A DNA stretch of 64,000 bases, from NCBI GenBank assembly GCA_016169945.1, contig JADLSH010000312.1, positions 1 to 64,000 on the forward strand. The letters run 5' to 3'. The notes beneath the pieces are model-generated. The model searched no databases, had not been told where the DNA came from, and saw only the letters and a list, made by a program, of their open reading frames with translations. Below, in pieces: positions 22,320 to 34,208 of this stretch; within the stretch, counting starts at the first letter, position 1; the number at the start of each line of letters is the position of its first letter. The DNA is from Trachythela sp. YZ-2020. Lineage: Eukaryota; Cnidaria; Anthozoa; Malacalcyonacea; Clavulariidae. A program made the position numbers and the translations under genes.

Positions 22320-24423
22320 ATGGGTAGAATAGATTTTATATATACACATATACACATCATATGCGACGTGTCATCGCCATCAATCTCTCGAATGGCTGAG
22401 CCATTTGGATACTGTATACCAACTGTCAAGGAAGTAGGAGACGTTGTGACGACCATGACTATACCTACAAGAATTATTGCACGAAAATCCTTACCATTTA
22501 CTAAAACTTTTGGACGTAATTGTATTTTAAAGCATAATGCCTCAAACTGTATTATAGTATCATCAAGAACGAAACCACCGTGCGGGGCAGGATCCCCAAC
22601 CTTATTCGTACCTTCAATTAGGTTATCTAATGTCATGTCCCTCACCCCCAAGATAGACCAGCTGCGCGAATCAATTACCTTTAGTAATATAGACCTAATT
22701 TGCATCACAGAATCATGGTTACAAAACCATATCCATGTTAACATTGTTTCAATCTCTGGATATAACATTGAAGTTTTCAGGCAAGATCTTACATCACTTG
22801 CTTCGCTTGATCTTGACTCTCATGAAGATGTCAATAAGATATGGCTTCATTGGAAAAGCAAATTTATGCGAATTGTTGATAAACATGCACCATTAAAAAA
22901 ACGTAGAAAAGGCAAATCACGGGAACCATGGATAAACAAAAATCTCATAGTTAATAAATGGCGAAAGAACAATTTAAAAAGAAAAGCTTGTAAAACGAAC
23001 AATCCCAACGATTGGAAAGTTTACACAACTGACAAAAATCGGTATAATCAACTGATTAAAAATACAATTCAAGCACACTACACACATGAAATCCAGGATA
23101 ACAAAGGCAACATGAAAAACACATGGAAAAGCATAAATAGATTGTTAAATAAACAATCGAAAACCTTACATGTAGGGCAACTAAAAAATGCCAATAATGA
23201 AGAAATTGAAGATAAGAATATCCAAGATGCCTTTAACAAGCATTTCATCGAGGTGGGTCAACGACTATCTCAGGAAATTCCTGAAGCCACACAACAGCCC
23301 GAGTCCTACATATATGAGATAAGTGCACAGTTTCATTTTCGTGAAATTTCCCAACAAGAAATACTGCATTTACTATTGAATTTACCCACAAATAAGGCAG
23401 CAGGTCACAAATAGACAATCGTTCACAATATTGTCAGGTCAATGGAAATATCTCTCAACCATTAAACATGATCAGTGGAATACCACAGGGGTCAATCCTA
23501 GGCCCGTTACTATTCCTACTTTATATAAATGACCTCCCAACTGCTTAAATGGTGGCAAGTGTAATATGTTTGCTGATGACACTCAAATTGATATTTCTAG
23601 CAATGACATAAACTGTAACAAATGTATTGAACAATGTATCCCACTGGCTGACTGCAAACAAACTTAGCCTGAATACCAAGAAAACAGAGTACATGGTTAT
23701 AGGGTCACACCAAAGGTTAAATTCAATAGAAACAGACTCTCCAGTGTATCTTGGTACAAACAAAATTCAACGAATTCTTACACCTTGGAACATTAGTGAT
23801 TGTTTATAAACCTTGGTGCAACCATACTTCGAATATTATTCTCAATTGTGGGGCAGCCTCGGCTTCACGCTTGCAGATAAATTGCAGCGCCTGCAAAACA
23901 GAGCTGTGCGCATCAGCACGAAACCTAAACCTTGACAACCTGGAGACTTGAAGGAACCAACAACTCGCAACATTAATGTTTAAGGTCAGACATTCAATGG
24001 TTCCTAACTCCATCTCAAACATATTTCAAAGAACCGATCAGGTACATAATTATCAAACGAGACAGATACAATTCAATTATCTGCCTCCTCAACCAAAAAC
24101 TAATTTTAAGAAAAAATCATTTAGCTACAGGGGTGCGGTGGCTTGGAATAATTTACCCTGTGATCTTAAAAGATCGGAAACCATTCATTCTTTCAAAAAT
24201 CATATAAACCAAATATGATTACATTTCGGACATTACGAGACAACATCTAGTAATCACATATAATTGTAATTAATTATTTTTTCCCATCTTGTAAATATTT
24301 TATACATACGGCCTATTGGAAGATGATTTATTTTTGTTTTCCTGTACATAGTTTATACATAGTGAAATAGTCCAGTATTCAAATAAAGTTTTAATAATTA
24401 TAATAAAAAAAAAATAATAATAA
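22320..24423 (+). mobile_element. Internally deleted LINE (longest reading frame in the window)
   Basis: A 364-codon frame (22320-23414) contains the endonuclease start ('NVMSLTPKIDQL', 'IDLICITESWLQNHI') fused directly to the linker ('LHWKSKFMRIVDKHAP', 'NTWKSINRLLNKQ') and the RT finger start ('NLPTNKAAG'). Most of the endonuclease is thus lost without breaking the frame. A second deletion removes most RT palm motifs; 'GIPQGSILGPLLFLLYIN'-type sequence and 'MFADDT' remain (23470-23590). The C-terminal domain and 'HNYQTRQIQFN' follow. The 3' tail is TTTAATAATTATAATA. Same family as the LINE at 7619-10165 but better preserved. Confidence 0.88.
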
Positions 24424-27400
24424 TGGCGGTGTGTGTGTCTATATAAGAAATTCAATAAGATACGAAGTCTTACATGACATGATGAACATATGGCATCGAA
24501 GCTCTTTGGATAAAATTAAGACCCTCACGCCTTACTTGGGGAATTCCCTGTATTAATTTGTGCAATTTGTACCATCCTCCCAGTGGAAACGATCAGGAAG
24601 TAATCAATTATCTATATGAGTCATTAACAACAATTGAAGCCAAAATTTCCTCATAGCGGAATAATTCTACTGGGTGATTTTAATAGACTAATTACATGTC
24701 GAATAACTAATGGTTTCAATCTCCGTCAGATCGTAAAATTTCCAACACGGGGTCCGAATTGGTTAGATCTAATTGTTACCAATATGAAGGATTTTTATAA
24801 AGATCCAATCAAACGACCGGCATTTGGCCTCTCTGATCATTAGACAGTAGAAGTCCAACCTTTAGAAAGACTACAAATTCAAAAACCAAAATTACGTGTG
24901 AAATCGAGGGACCTGAGACCATCTAAACGTCTTGCGATGAGTACGTTTTTACAATAAGTCGATATCAAATCTTTGATCGCTACGGAGAAATGATGGAAAA
25001 CCTGTGATGGAAAAATACAGATGTTAGGGTCAATAATTGACTTTGGATTAGATTCGTTACTTCCCATCACGACTAAAACAAAATATTGTAACGAACCGCC
25101 TTGGATGTACAAGCAATTTGCCGTCGCCAAAAAGGCCCTAGCCCAGGGAAACATAAGTTTATTCAAAACTCTAAGAAATCGAATAAACCGTGAGCGAAAA
25201 TCGTGTCGATCGAAGTTTTACAAGTCTAGAGTTGAACACTAGTACTTAAAATAATGCTCGCCCTCTATTTGGGGGAAAGAAGTAAAAAAACTGAGTGGTT
25301 TGGCTTCACAGGTTACCTACCGCGAAGATTCGATGTCTCTACTGTAATGTGGGCCTGGCCAAATACCTACTACTCCGTATGACCTTGCCCACCTAATAAA
25401 TCAAACTTTCCTCGAGCCAATGAGAGTTTTTGATCCATTGCCATCCACTTTTACCAACCGAGATATTTTCGAGAATCCCCAACTAACCAACCAATCATTC
25501 TGTACGTTCGAGATTTCTATCTTTAAACACCTTGCAAGCTTAAATCCAAACAAAGCTAGCGGCCCAGACCTTAGAGATTATAAAATAATAGAGGGGGCAT
25601 CCAATTGACAAATGTAGTCAACAAAAAGGAAAAATTGAAGCTTCCTAATGGGGGCCCCTTAAGATTCCCGGATGTAAGTCCCGTATGTGAAATCGAGCAC
25701 CCATTGGCTACATTTGAAATCTCCTTAGCAACACTGCCTTAGCAACAAAAAAATTGTTTTTTGGTAGGGGAAAAATCTGGGAAAAATACACAAAAAACTC
25801 CCAAAAATTAAGTAAGAAACACTCCTATGTGTCTTAAAATTGTAAATATGTGTTAATATTTAATATATATTGAAAATAAACCTGCTAAAAACTGATATAA
25901 TTGATTTGTTTCCCTTTTTTGTCTATTTAAAGTTGACCAACCAAGTGAGAAACACCAAGACTGCAGAGTGAAAACACCCGCCTTTTAAGTTAAATGCCAG
26001 TTCCACTAAGCAGTTTCATTGCTTCACACCAACTCCACATCTTTAAACATCAAATTAAAGACAATTTTGCTCACATAGGAATAGTTTTTCGTTGAATTTT
26101 AACATTTTGCTTAATTTAGACGGATCGTAAACTTTTTCAAAAAATGAATTTTGTTGTTGCTAAGGAAGCGTTGATAAGGAGATTTCAAATGTAGCCAATG
26201 GGAGCGCGATTTCACATACGGGACTTACAAGGGGCCCCCATTAGGAAGCTTCAATTTCCCTAAATTTATCCTCAGATGCCCCCTCTATTCTTTTATAATC
26301 TCTATGGCCCAGACGGCATTCCAGCTTGGATATTAAAGGAAAACGCTGATATCTTGGCCTCGCCTGTTTCAGAAATATTGAACTTATCCTATAAGGAAGC
26401 GCGTCTTCCTTCAATATGGAAACATTCCGATATTATTCCAATCCCGAAACAAAAACCCGTTCGGGAGGTAAATAAACATCTACGACCAATATCCTTAACA
26501 CCCATCATATCCAAAATAGCAGAGGATATTATTGTAGAAGATTTCGTTAAACCTGCCGTACTCCGCCGTATCCCAAAATCAAGCCTACGCCCTTTTAAGC
26601 ATGTTACACTCCTGGAATGGTTCTACCGATGGAAACTGTGCAACGGTTAGAGTCATCCTATTTGACTTTAAAAAGGCTTCTCACTTGATAGATCATGGCT
26701 TATTGGTTGCTAAACTCGATAGATATATCCTACCCCACTGGGTTATTAACTGGATTATAGATTTTCTAACATGTAGAAAACAAAGAATAAAGCTAAATCA
26801 AGATTTCAGCCGGATTGGGCTGAAATTCCCGCCGGAGTTCCACAGGGCACGAAATTGGGCCCATGGCTGTATTTAATAATGATCAACGAATTAACAACCT
26901 CTAGTGGTAACATGTGGAAGTTCGTAGACGACACCACCGTAGACGAATTAATCAGCAAATACAGCGAAAGCAGAATCCAGCCCTCAGTTAATCATCTATC
27001 AACCCAAATTTCTGAAATAAAATTTCAGCTGAACGAGAAGAAATACAAAGAATTACGCATTGGATTTGGCAAACCAAATGCTGTTTTGATCCAATTATTG
27101 TCAGCGATATCCCTTTGGACGCAGTTCCTTGTGCAAAAATTATTGGACTAACCGTTTGATCATGGAATGATCACATTTACCAAACTATTGTGAAAGCAAG
27201 AAAGCGATTGTACTTTCTGACACAACTGATACGAGCCAAGGTCGGGATTTATGAATTGTTCTATTTTACAGCACATGTATTAGACCAATGTTGGAATACG
27301 CATGTCCCGTTTTTCATAAGAGCTTGTCTAACTACCTATCCAACGATCTGGAAAGGATTCAGAAGAGTGCGTTGAGAATAATCCACCCCTGATCCCCATA

Positions 27401-27860
27401 TACTGACGCGATGATACTCACTGGTCTTCAACTTCTTGGTACCAGAAGAGAGAAGATAAGCAATAAACTTTTCCTGAACATTATGATGGACGAAAATCAT
27501 AAACTTCATAAATTTTTCCCACCCCGAAACACGTGTGTCACAGAACTTAGGACCAAATATAAGTTTAACGTTAACTTCCGAACAGATCGTTTTTAAAATA
27601 GTTTTTTTATTGCTGGTTCACTAACATTTTAACCAATGTAAATATATTAGCATAAATAACACTAAATATTAGAACTGATCATCTTAATAATTATTGTCTT
27701 TTAGAGTAGCCTCTTATCTGTTGTTCACCAAACTTTGGCTAGTTTTAAGTAATTTGTAAAATTGGTGTTATATAGCTATAGTGATTGGACTTAACGTAAT
27801 GTAAGCATAATTCAGCCTATGGCTACAAGTTTTACGAATTAAAAACATCTATCTATCTAT
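24424..27860 (+). mobile_element. LINE, endonuclease to 3' UTR, split by a 736-bp element
   Basis: Begins GGCGGTGTGTGTGTC, reading as the endonuclease 'GGVCVYIRN' strand, directly against the tail of the previous LINE. Then 'IILLGDFN' (24660) and 'GLSDH' (24825). The linker ends 'LNPNKASGPD' at 25569, where the MITE interrupts. It resumes 'GPDGIPAWILKENADIL' at 26306. RT motifs follow: 'HLRPISLTPIISK' (26475), 'FDFKKASHLIDH' (26660, motif A degenerate) and 'KFVDDTTVDEL' (26920, catalytic box). C-terminal 'TELRTKYKFNVNFRTDRF' at 27540-27595. A 3' UTR with AATTAAAAACATCTATC leads into a microsatellite. Several frameshifts. Confidence 0.87.
25570..26305. mobile_element. 736-bp non-autonomous Mutator-like element (9-bp TSD)
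   Basis: Flanked by GGCCCAGAC at 25561-25569 and 26306-26314. Removing the element and one copy restores the LINE reading 'KASGPDGIP', direct proof of insertion. Inverted ends: TAGAGATTATAAAA.AATAGAGG at left, its complement at right (CCTCTATTCTTTTATAATCT), then 'TTGAAGCTTCCTAATGGGGG' and 'GTAAGTCCCGTATGTGAAAT' on both sides, giving TIRs of roughly 200 bp. Nine-base TSDs with long TIRs are the signature of Mutator-like elements. No ORF inside. Confidence 0.88.
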
Positions 27861-27945
27861 ACACATATACACATATACACAGATACACATATACACATAT
27901 ACACATATACACATATACACACATACACACATATACACTAACTAC
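27853..27945 (+). repeat. Microsatellite (ACATAT/ATACAC)n
   Basis: Tandem CTAT, then ATACACAT hexamer-type units, directly behind the LINE 3' end; probably grown from its tail. The sequence from here to 28435 has no recognised gene. Confidence 0.85.
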
Positions 27946-28439
27946 CACACATGGTACTTTAAAGTTTTTCCAAAGTATATGACCGTTTACCTTTCTCGTT
28001 AAATTTCAACTTATACAAAATAATATAGCTTCAATAATACCCAATCATTCTCAAACGTGTCTTTGCCTTCCCACTCGCTTAATATGGTTTCATCTGATAG
28101 TATAGCACTTCCCTAGTTCCCTTGCCGGATATGAGAATTTTTGTACATTATTAACGTTCAAAATAACATATTTTTAGTTAACGTAACCGTCACGCACTTT
28201 AAATCTCTATATTGTTTTGAAGGCAGCCCTGCTAATGACGTCAAAAAGGTCATTGACCCCAAAGATAATTTTTTCAAGATGGCGGCAGATGAGCAAATTT
28301 TATGATATTTTACTTGCATTTTACTCGTAAACAAAAATATTTCAGGAAAAATTTGTAACATGTTCACAGTTAGTTAGATGGTCCAGTAAGATTAAATAAG
28401 CCAATAAAAATTTTCGTTGCCAATGTCCTTTCAAAAATA

Positions 28440-28599
28440 GAAGGTGTTAATAGATGGAATACTCGAGCAGAAATTTATATACAGTTTTAGACCTAGCCAG
28501 GAACAGTTGCGAAAAATGCAACTTAAGCCCTCTGGCAGGATTTGAACCTGCAGCCCTACATTCTCGGTGCAGCGCTTCAACCAACTGAGCTACAGAGTC
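28440..28599 (-). mobile_element. tRNA-derived SINE (minus), head 28527-28599
   Basis: The head is a 73-nt tRNA-like sequence on the minus strand. The A box is TAGCTCAGTTGG (28581-28592) and the B box GGTTCAAATCC (28538-28548). The T stem GCAGG/CCTGC is perfect and a 5-bp anticodon stem encloses loop CCGAGAA. It is not a working tRNA: position 33 is C, the first two acceptor pairs fail, and a GAG (Leu) anticodon would require a long variable arm. The body continues GCTTAAGTTGCATTTTTCGC, then CCTGGCTAGGTCTAAAA, ending near 28440. The same body recurs inverted at 28727-28835. Confidence 0.75.
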
Positions 28600-28726
28600 G
28601 AGCTGTTGAGCATCAACCGCAAGTTTGGTATATAAGTTGGGTGTGATGCCAGTAAATGGGGAATGGGTAAATATCAAGATTTGGGAACGGGTGGTATCTC
28701 GTTCGATGGGATTAATAGTAGAAGGC

Positions 28727-28835
28727 GTTCTTGCCAGAGGGCCTAAGTTGCATTTTTCGCACTGCTCCAGGCTAGGTCTAAAAAATGTATATATATTTCC
28801 GCTCAAGTATTCAATCTACTAACACCTTCTACTAA
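28727..28835 (+). mobile_element. Headless copy of the same SINE (plus)
   Basis: Starts GCCAGAGGGCCTAAGTTGC, the last bases of the tRNA-like head, then repeats the body CCAGGCTAGGTCTAAAAAAT, the GCTCAAGTATTC motif and the end AACACCTTCTACT. It faces the minus-strand copy, so 28435-28850 forms a large snapback with a spacer of about 125 bp. Confidence 0.75.
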
Positions 28836-29344
28836 CTTCCCTACTAACTTCCAGACGAAGGGCCTTCGCTCGAAAGGTCAATGTTCTTATTGTATTTTTC
28901 AGGTACTTTTACACAACAGTCAACCGCCATATGTATGCTATATAGTTGTTTTTAAACCTTTAAAACAAATGTACGACAACAAATCGACCCTGGCTTATCT
29001 ACACACGTAAAAATCTCACATCTTGTTGACAAGTTGTTGATTACGTGTATATCCAGCTTCCGCATAACCAACCCCTGCACATCTAGTCACTAGTACAGTG
29101 TCATGGGGACCAGCGTGGTTGAACAACCGCAAGGAAACGGTGAGCATATGATTATAATATACTACTTACTTTGTGAACTACATGGCATGTTTTCTTGTAC
29201 GCATCTAAACCCCTCCACCCCAAATCAATCATATTAGTCAATTCAATTCAACTCCCTTTTTATTTTCATTATTTTATTTTGACATAGCCCAATCAATTGG
29301 TCTAGTTTTTATTCATTGATTACTTGAAGCTCATGGAGAAGTTC

Positions 29345-30200
29345 TTAAAGGGTGCAAGCAGTAAGACATTCATCAACGAAGCCATAACATTTGCTATCGT
29401 TCCAGCAACCCTTTGTGTAACCATCTGCTCTCTTGGTGTAGCACCACTCTCCGCTCGACTAGATAAAAATATAATTTATAGGTTAAAAAATGTTTCGACT
29501 GTGTCTGATATCTCGTATAAATAAGCATCTTAGGGCAACGTTACACAAAACAATTTTTCTTCAACTTTTAAAATTTTCACGAAAAAGTATTTAAAGTTAT
29601 GACGAGGGTTCAGAAATTAAGGTTTATCTATAATTATTGCCCTGAAATTTTTTTCGAACATTCAACATAAAATTCGGTTTCGTTTTTGAGCAGTTATGTT
29701 GGAGCAACCTCCGACTGACGTCATAATTAGGCCAAATATTCCCAAATTTGAAGACAAAATAGCTGACCGCATGCTATTTTTCCGTCATGAAAATATTTAT
29801 AAAATTAATACATGTAAAAAGAGTTGTAAATTATCTTTTTACTCGTATAAATATTTCAAAAAGGTACACGTAATGTAAAGCGGCAGGTGATAAGGTCAAA
29901 ATGGAAAATAGGAAAATGTATTTTTGACATTTGGTTTATACCAATTATTATTGGTTTTTGATTGTTGACTGATAGCCATTTTTTTATAACTTAAATACCA
30001 ACCCAACTAGCGCCACAATACGACCAGCATTTTCCATCATCTGATAACGTGTGCCTTCTGTCACAGCCAAACAGCAACTGACGTCCATTGACCGTCTTTG
30101 TTATGGTTGACCATTCCTCTCTTTTAACCGGACCTTCATGTCGTTTAGCTGCAACATACGCAGTCATTAATAGAGCGGTAACCAATAGAAGGAGCTTCAT
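29345..30200 (-). CDS. Eight-cysteine secreted peptide gene, copy A
   Basis: Two coding exons on the minus strand: 30200-30003 and 29458-29345. Exon 1 has a strong signal peptide ('MKLLLLVTALLMTAYVAA'), a short propeptide ending in the dibasic site 'VKR', then the start of the mature peptide with three Cys ('GKCWSYCGASW'). Exon 2, behind acceptor TTTTTATCTAG, adds five Cys ('GEWCYT' at its start, a CTL end and TAA). The donor is best placed before GTTGGT (phase 0); without splicing, exon 1 would stop four codons later. An acceptor TTTTTTAG lies just before the ATG, so the 5' UTR is also spliced. AATAAA-type signals occur near 29270. Signal, prosegment and mature peptide suggest a secreted defence, venom or signalling peptide; the family is not recognised. 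Confidence 0.72.
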
Positions 30201-31035
30201 AGCTATACCTAAAAAAGAGAAAAAGAACGTAATGCAGAAGCTTTAACAATCACGACGTTACTTGCAAATCTGTTAGAGATATTACAACGGCAATAAATTT
30301 GTATAAGTGGCGGAAATCGCTGTACTATGAGCGCAACTACAATTACGTTATTCTAAAAAGGCCCGATTACGTAATTCTAAAAAGCAAAGCAGAAATATGA
30401 CGTACTAACGGCTCAATCTGTAAGGCTGTACCGGGGAAGAGGGCGGGAGGAGGGGGGAGGTTTATAGGCGGGCTTCTCTGTCACAGAACACTGGGATGCA
30501 GGAACCCAAGGCCCTAAACTTTAAAAAAGTTGAAAAACGGAGGCCTAAGCCCTCCAAATGTAATAATTATATGTTGAATATTTATTAATCTCCATTATAC
30601 GTGTCTTGTTACAGTTGTTGTGCATGAGTGGCTAAGAATTAAAAACGTTGAGGCTTTTGCATGTGATTTAACTATAATTCCACAAGAACGCAGGAAATAC
30701 CATTTGACAGCCTCTAAATATTCCGGGGAGCATGTCTTCGGAATCACGAAGAGTTTCTTCTTAGCCGTTGGCACAAGCTAATCTTTTCTTCCGCTGCCTA
30801 TACTAAATCTTTGAATCGGAATCAGTCGGGAAAAATATTTCTCATCCGGAAATTTTTGATAGGTAAACCCCTCCCCCCTAAATTATAACAGGCTATTCAC
30901 GGCCCTGTTAATCTTACATGCACTTTTAGCTACAGTAGTTGAAGACTTTTATTTAAACAAAGACATTATAAAGACATTTTGGAGGAGGTGTGGTTAATTT
31001 GGTTATGTTGGCATCAGTACTCCGCTCCCACGGAA

Positions 31036-33513
31036 TAGGCCGTCAGCTAGTGCACCAAAACGTTTAGTTTCATTGGACACTTCGCTAAGCTAAAAGAACT
31101 TTACATATTCTTATAGATTAAAACACGCTGAATCCAAATCTAAAAAGTTCTTGTCGAGATACCCTGAAGTTTTTTTGTATTTCTCGATTGAAATCTTAAA
31201 AAATTCACGGTTTTAGCTACGTTTATTAGCAATTCCGTGCTAAACTCATCGTTCAAAAAGCGTTTCGTAAGAATCGGACCAATAGCCTGCATACCGTCTA
31301 CAACTCGGGCATATCTCGGGTCATTTTAAGATATACAAAATAGTGATGTACAAAACATTTGTAAACAAAATGTTACGTAGGCCTATTTAATTCATTTCAG
31401 GTTTCCGATAAAAATAAGCTTTTTTCTGATCGTTTGAATGTTTTTTGACAGCGATTAAGCGTAATATAGAAACATTAGAGCTTCGTGAAGATATCGAGGG
31501 CTTTGTAAGGCATATTGACAATGGATAATGTAGATTTCGACGGGGAAACGAAGGACCAACACGAAGATACTTTCCTGATATTAGCGTTTGCCCTACTTCG
31601 AGTACGAAGATCGTTTAACTTTCAGGTATCTATGGCTATTGCCCAATTTTCTGATGCGCTAAAAAATTGACGGAGAGAAGTTATTTCCTTGTAGTTTGTG
31701 CGACAAAGTCTGCGAAGGACGGCCTATAAACAAAGTCAACAAGGTCTATAGCCCAACAGAATATGGACGTGAGAATACAGACGTGAATCGTGTCACATAT
31801 ATATATATATACATATATCTCCTCTTTTGAATACAGAGGGGATTTGTGCAAGGTGTTGGTACCTTGAACGTTCTTATCTCAAGAAATGAACAGTACCGGA
31901 CAATATTGCAATTTTGTTTCAATTGGAATTGTTTTTTTACAATTAATAATCAGTATTTACAAAATACATTACATTATTGCACTCTATCATTGTTTTGTTT
32001 ATATAAAATACCACATTTATATTCTCTACAAGGCTTTCAATCTGTAAACCCTGATCTATATCTGTGCAAATAATATACATTATTATATTGTTTTGCAGTA
32101 TTTGCACTGATGTATATGTGGCTAACTGATTGAAGGCCTTGCCAAAATTAAGGTTTGCTTTTCTATTGCAGCTTAACAAGTTAACAAGAGGCATAATAGA
32201 TGGGGTAGTCTACCCATTATAAAATTGTATTATAAATCTGCCTCACAATTAGACACTTTGGTTTGCTATGCCACCTCAAAATTCTGGATACAGCAATTAT
32301 ATGCCCCAGTCACACAACAATGTAGCAACTGATGGTACAAGACACCTGGGTACAAGACACCTAGGTACAAGACACCTGCAGCTAGAGAGTTCAAGGGCTG
32401 TTCTTGATGAGGTCTTGGTGGTGCAGAAGCTACAAATCTAGGGGCAAGGCTGCAAAACTGTTTCCAAGGGGATGTCAAGAAGCAGTCAGGGTCACAAAAT
32501 TGACCAAATAGATATTAAAAAAATGAAATTTAGGGGATAGATTAGGAGTATAAAAATTGTTTATATCGAAGCACATGATAGAAATCTCACAGAACAGATG
32601 TACTAAATGTGCTTTGAGGAATAGTGGGCTGACATCTAATTAATGCTCAAATGCATCTCCTTTCATTTATATTTTACTCCAGGAGTGTTTACTGTACAGT
32701 ACAATCTTAATTAAACTACATACAAATATGAATATACGTAGCAAGACTTTTGGGATCTTGAAAATACACAAAACAAATATGCTCTATAATTTAGAACTAA
32801 TAAATACTGTGTATGTATATTGCAGTGAACAATGAGGAATATAAATAATATATATAGACATAGTGTTTAGACAAAGCGCAAGTGTATAATATTATAAAGA
32901 TAAAAACTTGCGCCAAATGTACACAATGGCTTTAAATGAAGGTAGAACAGCAAGATATTGTCATTATTCTTGACCTCAAGAGCAGCAGAACCATTCTTTA
33001 GTTAAAAGCTTTTCGTTTGCGCTGGTATCTTGAAAGCTAACTTCCTTCGCGTTGTCTACTTGTTGAGCGGCCATAAAAGCATTCTTTTGTCCTGTCATAA
33101 CTTAAAACTATCGTTAAAACTATCGCCTAAATGTAGGAATACAATGGAACACATCTGAAATTCGAAGTTTAAGTGACAAATCCATAAGAAAATAAGGAAC
33201 ACATGCCTCAAACAGCTGTCGCCTGTAAGTCGAATAGAAACCGGCAGATAATCGGCGCATGTTCGTACAGGAAGTATGATTTTTGAAAGATGCGTTTTCG
33301 CGAAACTGCTAATAAACATAATCACGCGACAGTGAATTTTTAAGATTTCAATCGAAAAATACAAAAAAACTGCAGGGTATATCGACAAGAAATTTTTAGA
33401 TTTGGATTCAGCGTGTTTTAATCTATAAGAATATGTAAAGTTATTTTAGCTTAGCGAGGTGTCCAATGAAATTCGTTTTCTAGCCATCTTTTGGTGCACT
33501 AGCTCACGGCCTA
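31036..33513. mobile_element. 2.5-kb TIR transposon, private to P2 left arm (TSD GAA)
   Basis: Ends TAGGCCGTCAGCTAGTGCACC and its inverted counterpart GGTGCACTAGCTCACGGCCTA. Inverted similarity continues for about 190 bp ('TTCATTGGACAC', 'AACACGCTGAATCCAAATC'). GAA is present on both sides (31033-31035, 33514-33516) and only once at the empty site in the other arm (near 41346). The interior has no convincing transposase; it includes a triple GGTACAAGACACCT repeat (32334-32377). A 3-bp TSD fits Harbinger/PIF, CACTA or Academ types, so the superfamily stays open. Apparently non-autonomous. Confidence 0.85.
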
Positions 33514-33685
33514 GAAGGCTCTTTATCTTCCTTGCATTCGTAAACATCTACTAAGAAATGCATCGAGTTTTTTCTTACAATATGTTTGCTAAATGTTTGT
33601 CTTTTAAACTTAACTAAATAACGAAGTAAATCTGTTATGCTTCCAGAAAGAAGAATATTTGAAGTTAATTATTGCATTGATTAAA

Positions 33686-34208
33686 GACCATGTAAAGTCC
33701 GCTCTGCGCATGTGCTATGGGGGGTCCCGCGACTGTGCAAGCAATGCTCAAATTTCGCGTTGTTTCGACTAAAATTCGACATCTTCTAAAGCAGAAACTC
33801 GATTACTCGAATCTGTATTTATTTAAAGCATGGAGAACCAGAATACTTCATAATTTTTTAAGTATAGCGTGTTTAAAATGTAAACAAACGGATGTTGCCG
33901 GTTTGTTTATATCGTGAATTTACATCACCTTTAAGTACTATTTAAAACACGAGCAGGAGTGCTTTATCAGAATATAAAACGCGAGGCGAAGCCGAGTGTT
34001 TTGTATCTAATAAAGCACCAACTGCGAGTGTTTTAAATGGCTTCAAAAACGAATCTTATTAGCTCATATAAAAACGAATTTTGAAAATTGTTGTCGTGAA
34101 AGTCAAGAAATTTCGACGAGAAAAACGAGCCGGTCTTTATCACATATAAAGACACTGATTAAACATTAATTTCTTTTGTGTTTTCTTCATGAATTATTAA
34201 TGAGTTTT
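33686..34208. mobile_element. About 520-bp insertion private to P2 left arm, with internal hairpin
   Basis: The right arm (near 41178-41182) reads continuously from GCATTGATTAA into GTGTAGAGTG; here the two are separated by this block. Boundary bases TTAA / TGAA suggest a 4-bp target duplication with one change. It contains an inverted repeat at 33938-34036 (TTTAAAACACGAGCAGG...CGAGTGTTTTAAA). Its right end matches 14205-14290. No ORF of note. Confidence 0.7.

Noticed and set aside
22313..22768. 151-codon minus-strand frame
   Set aside because: Lies opposite the LINE frame containing the endonuclease motifs; no recognised domain in antisense.
28527..28599. Functional tRNA-Leu (GAG)
   Set aside because: No long variable arm, C at position 33, failed outer acceptor pairs, and a SINE body fused to its 3' end.
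29324..29524. 66-codon plus-strand frame (and its mirror at 54028-54234 minus)
   Set aside because: It is the antisense of the second exon of the peptide gene. The splice acceptor and eight-Cys pattern support the other strand.
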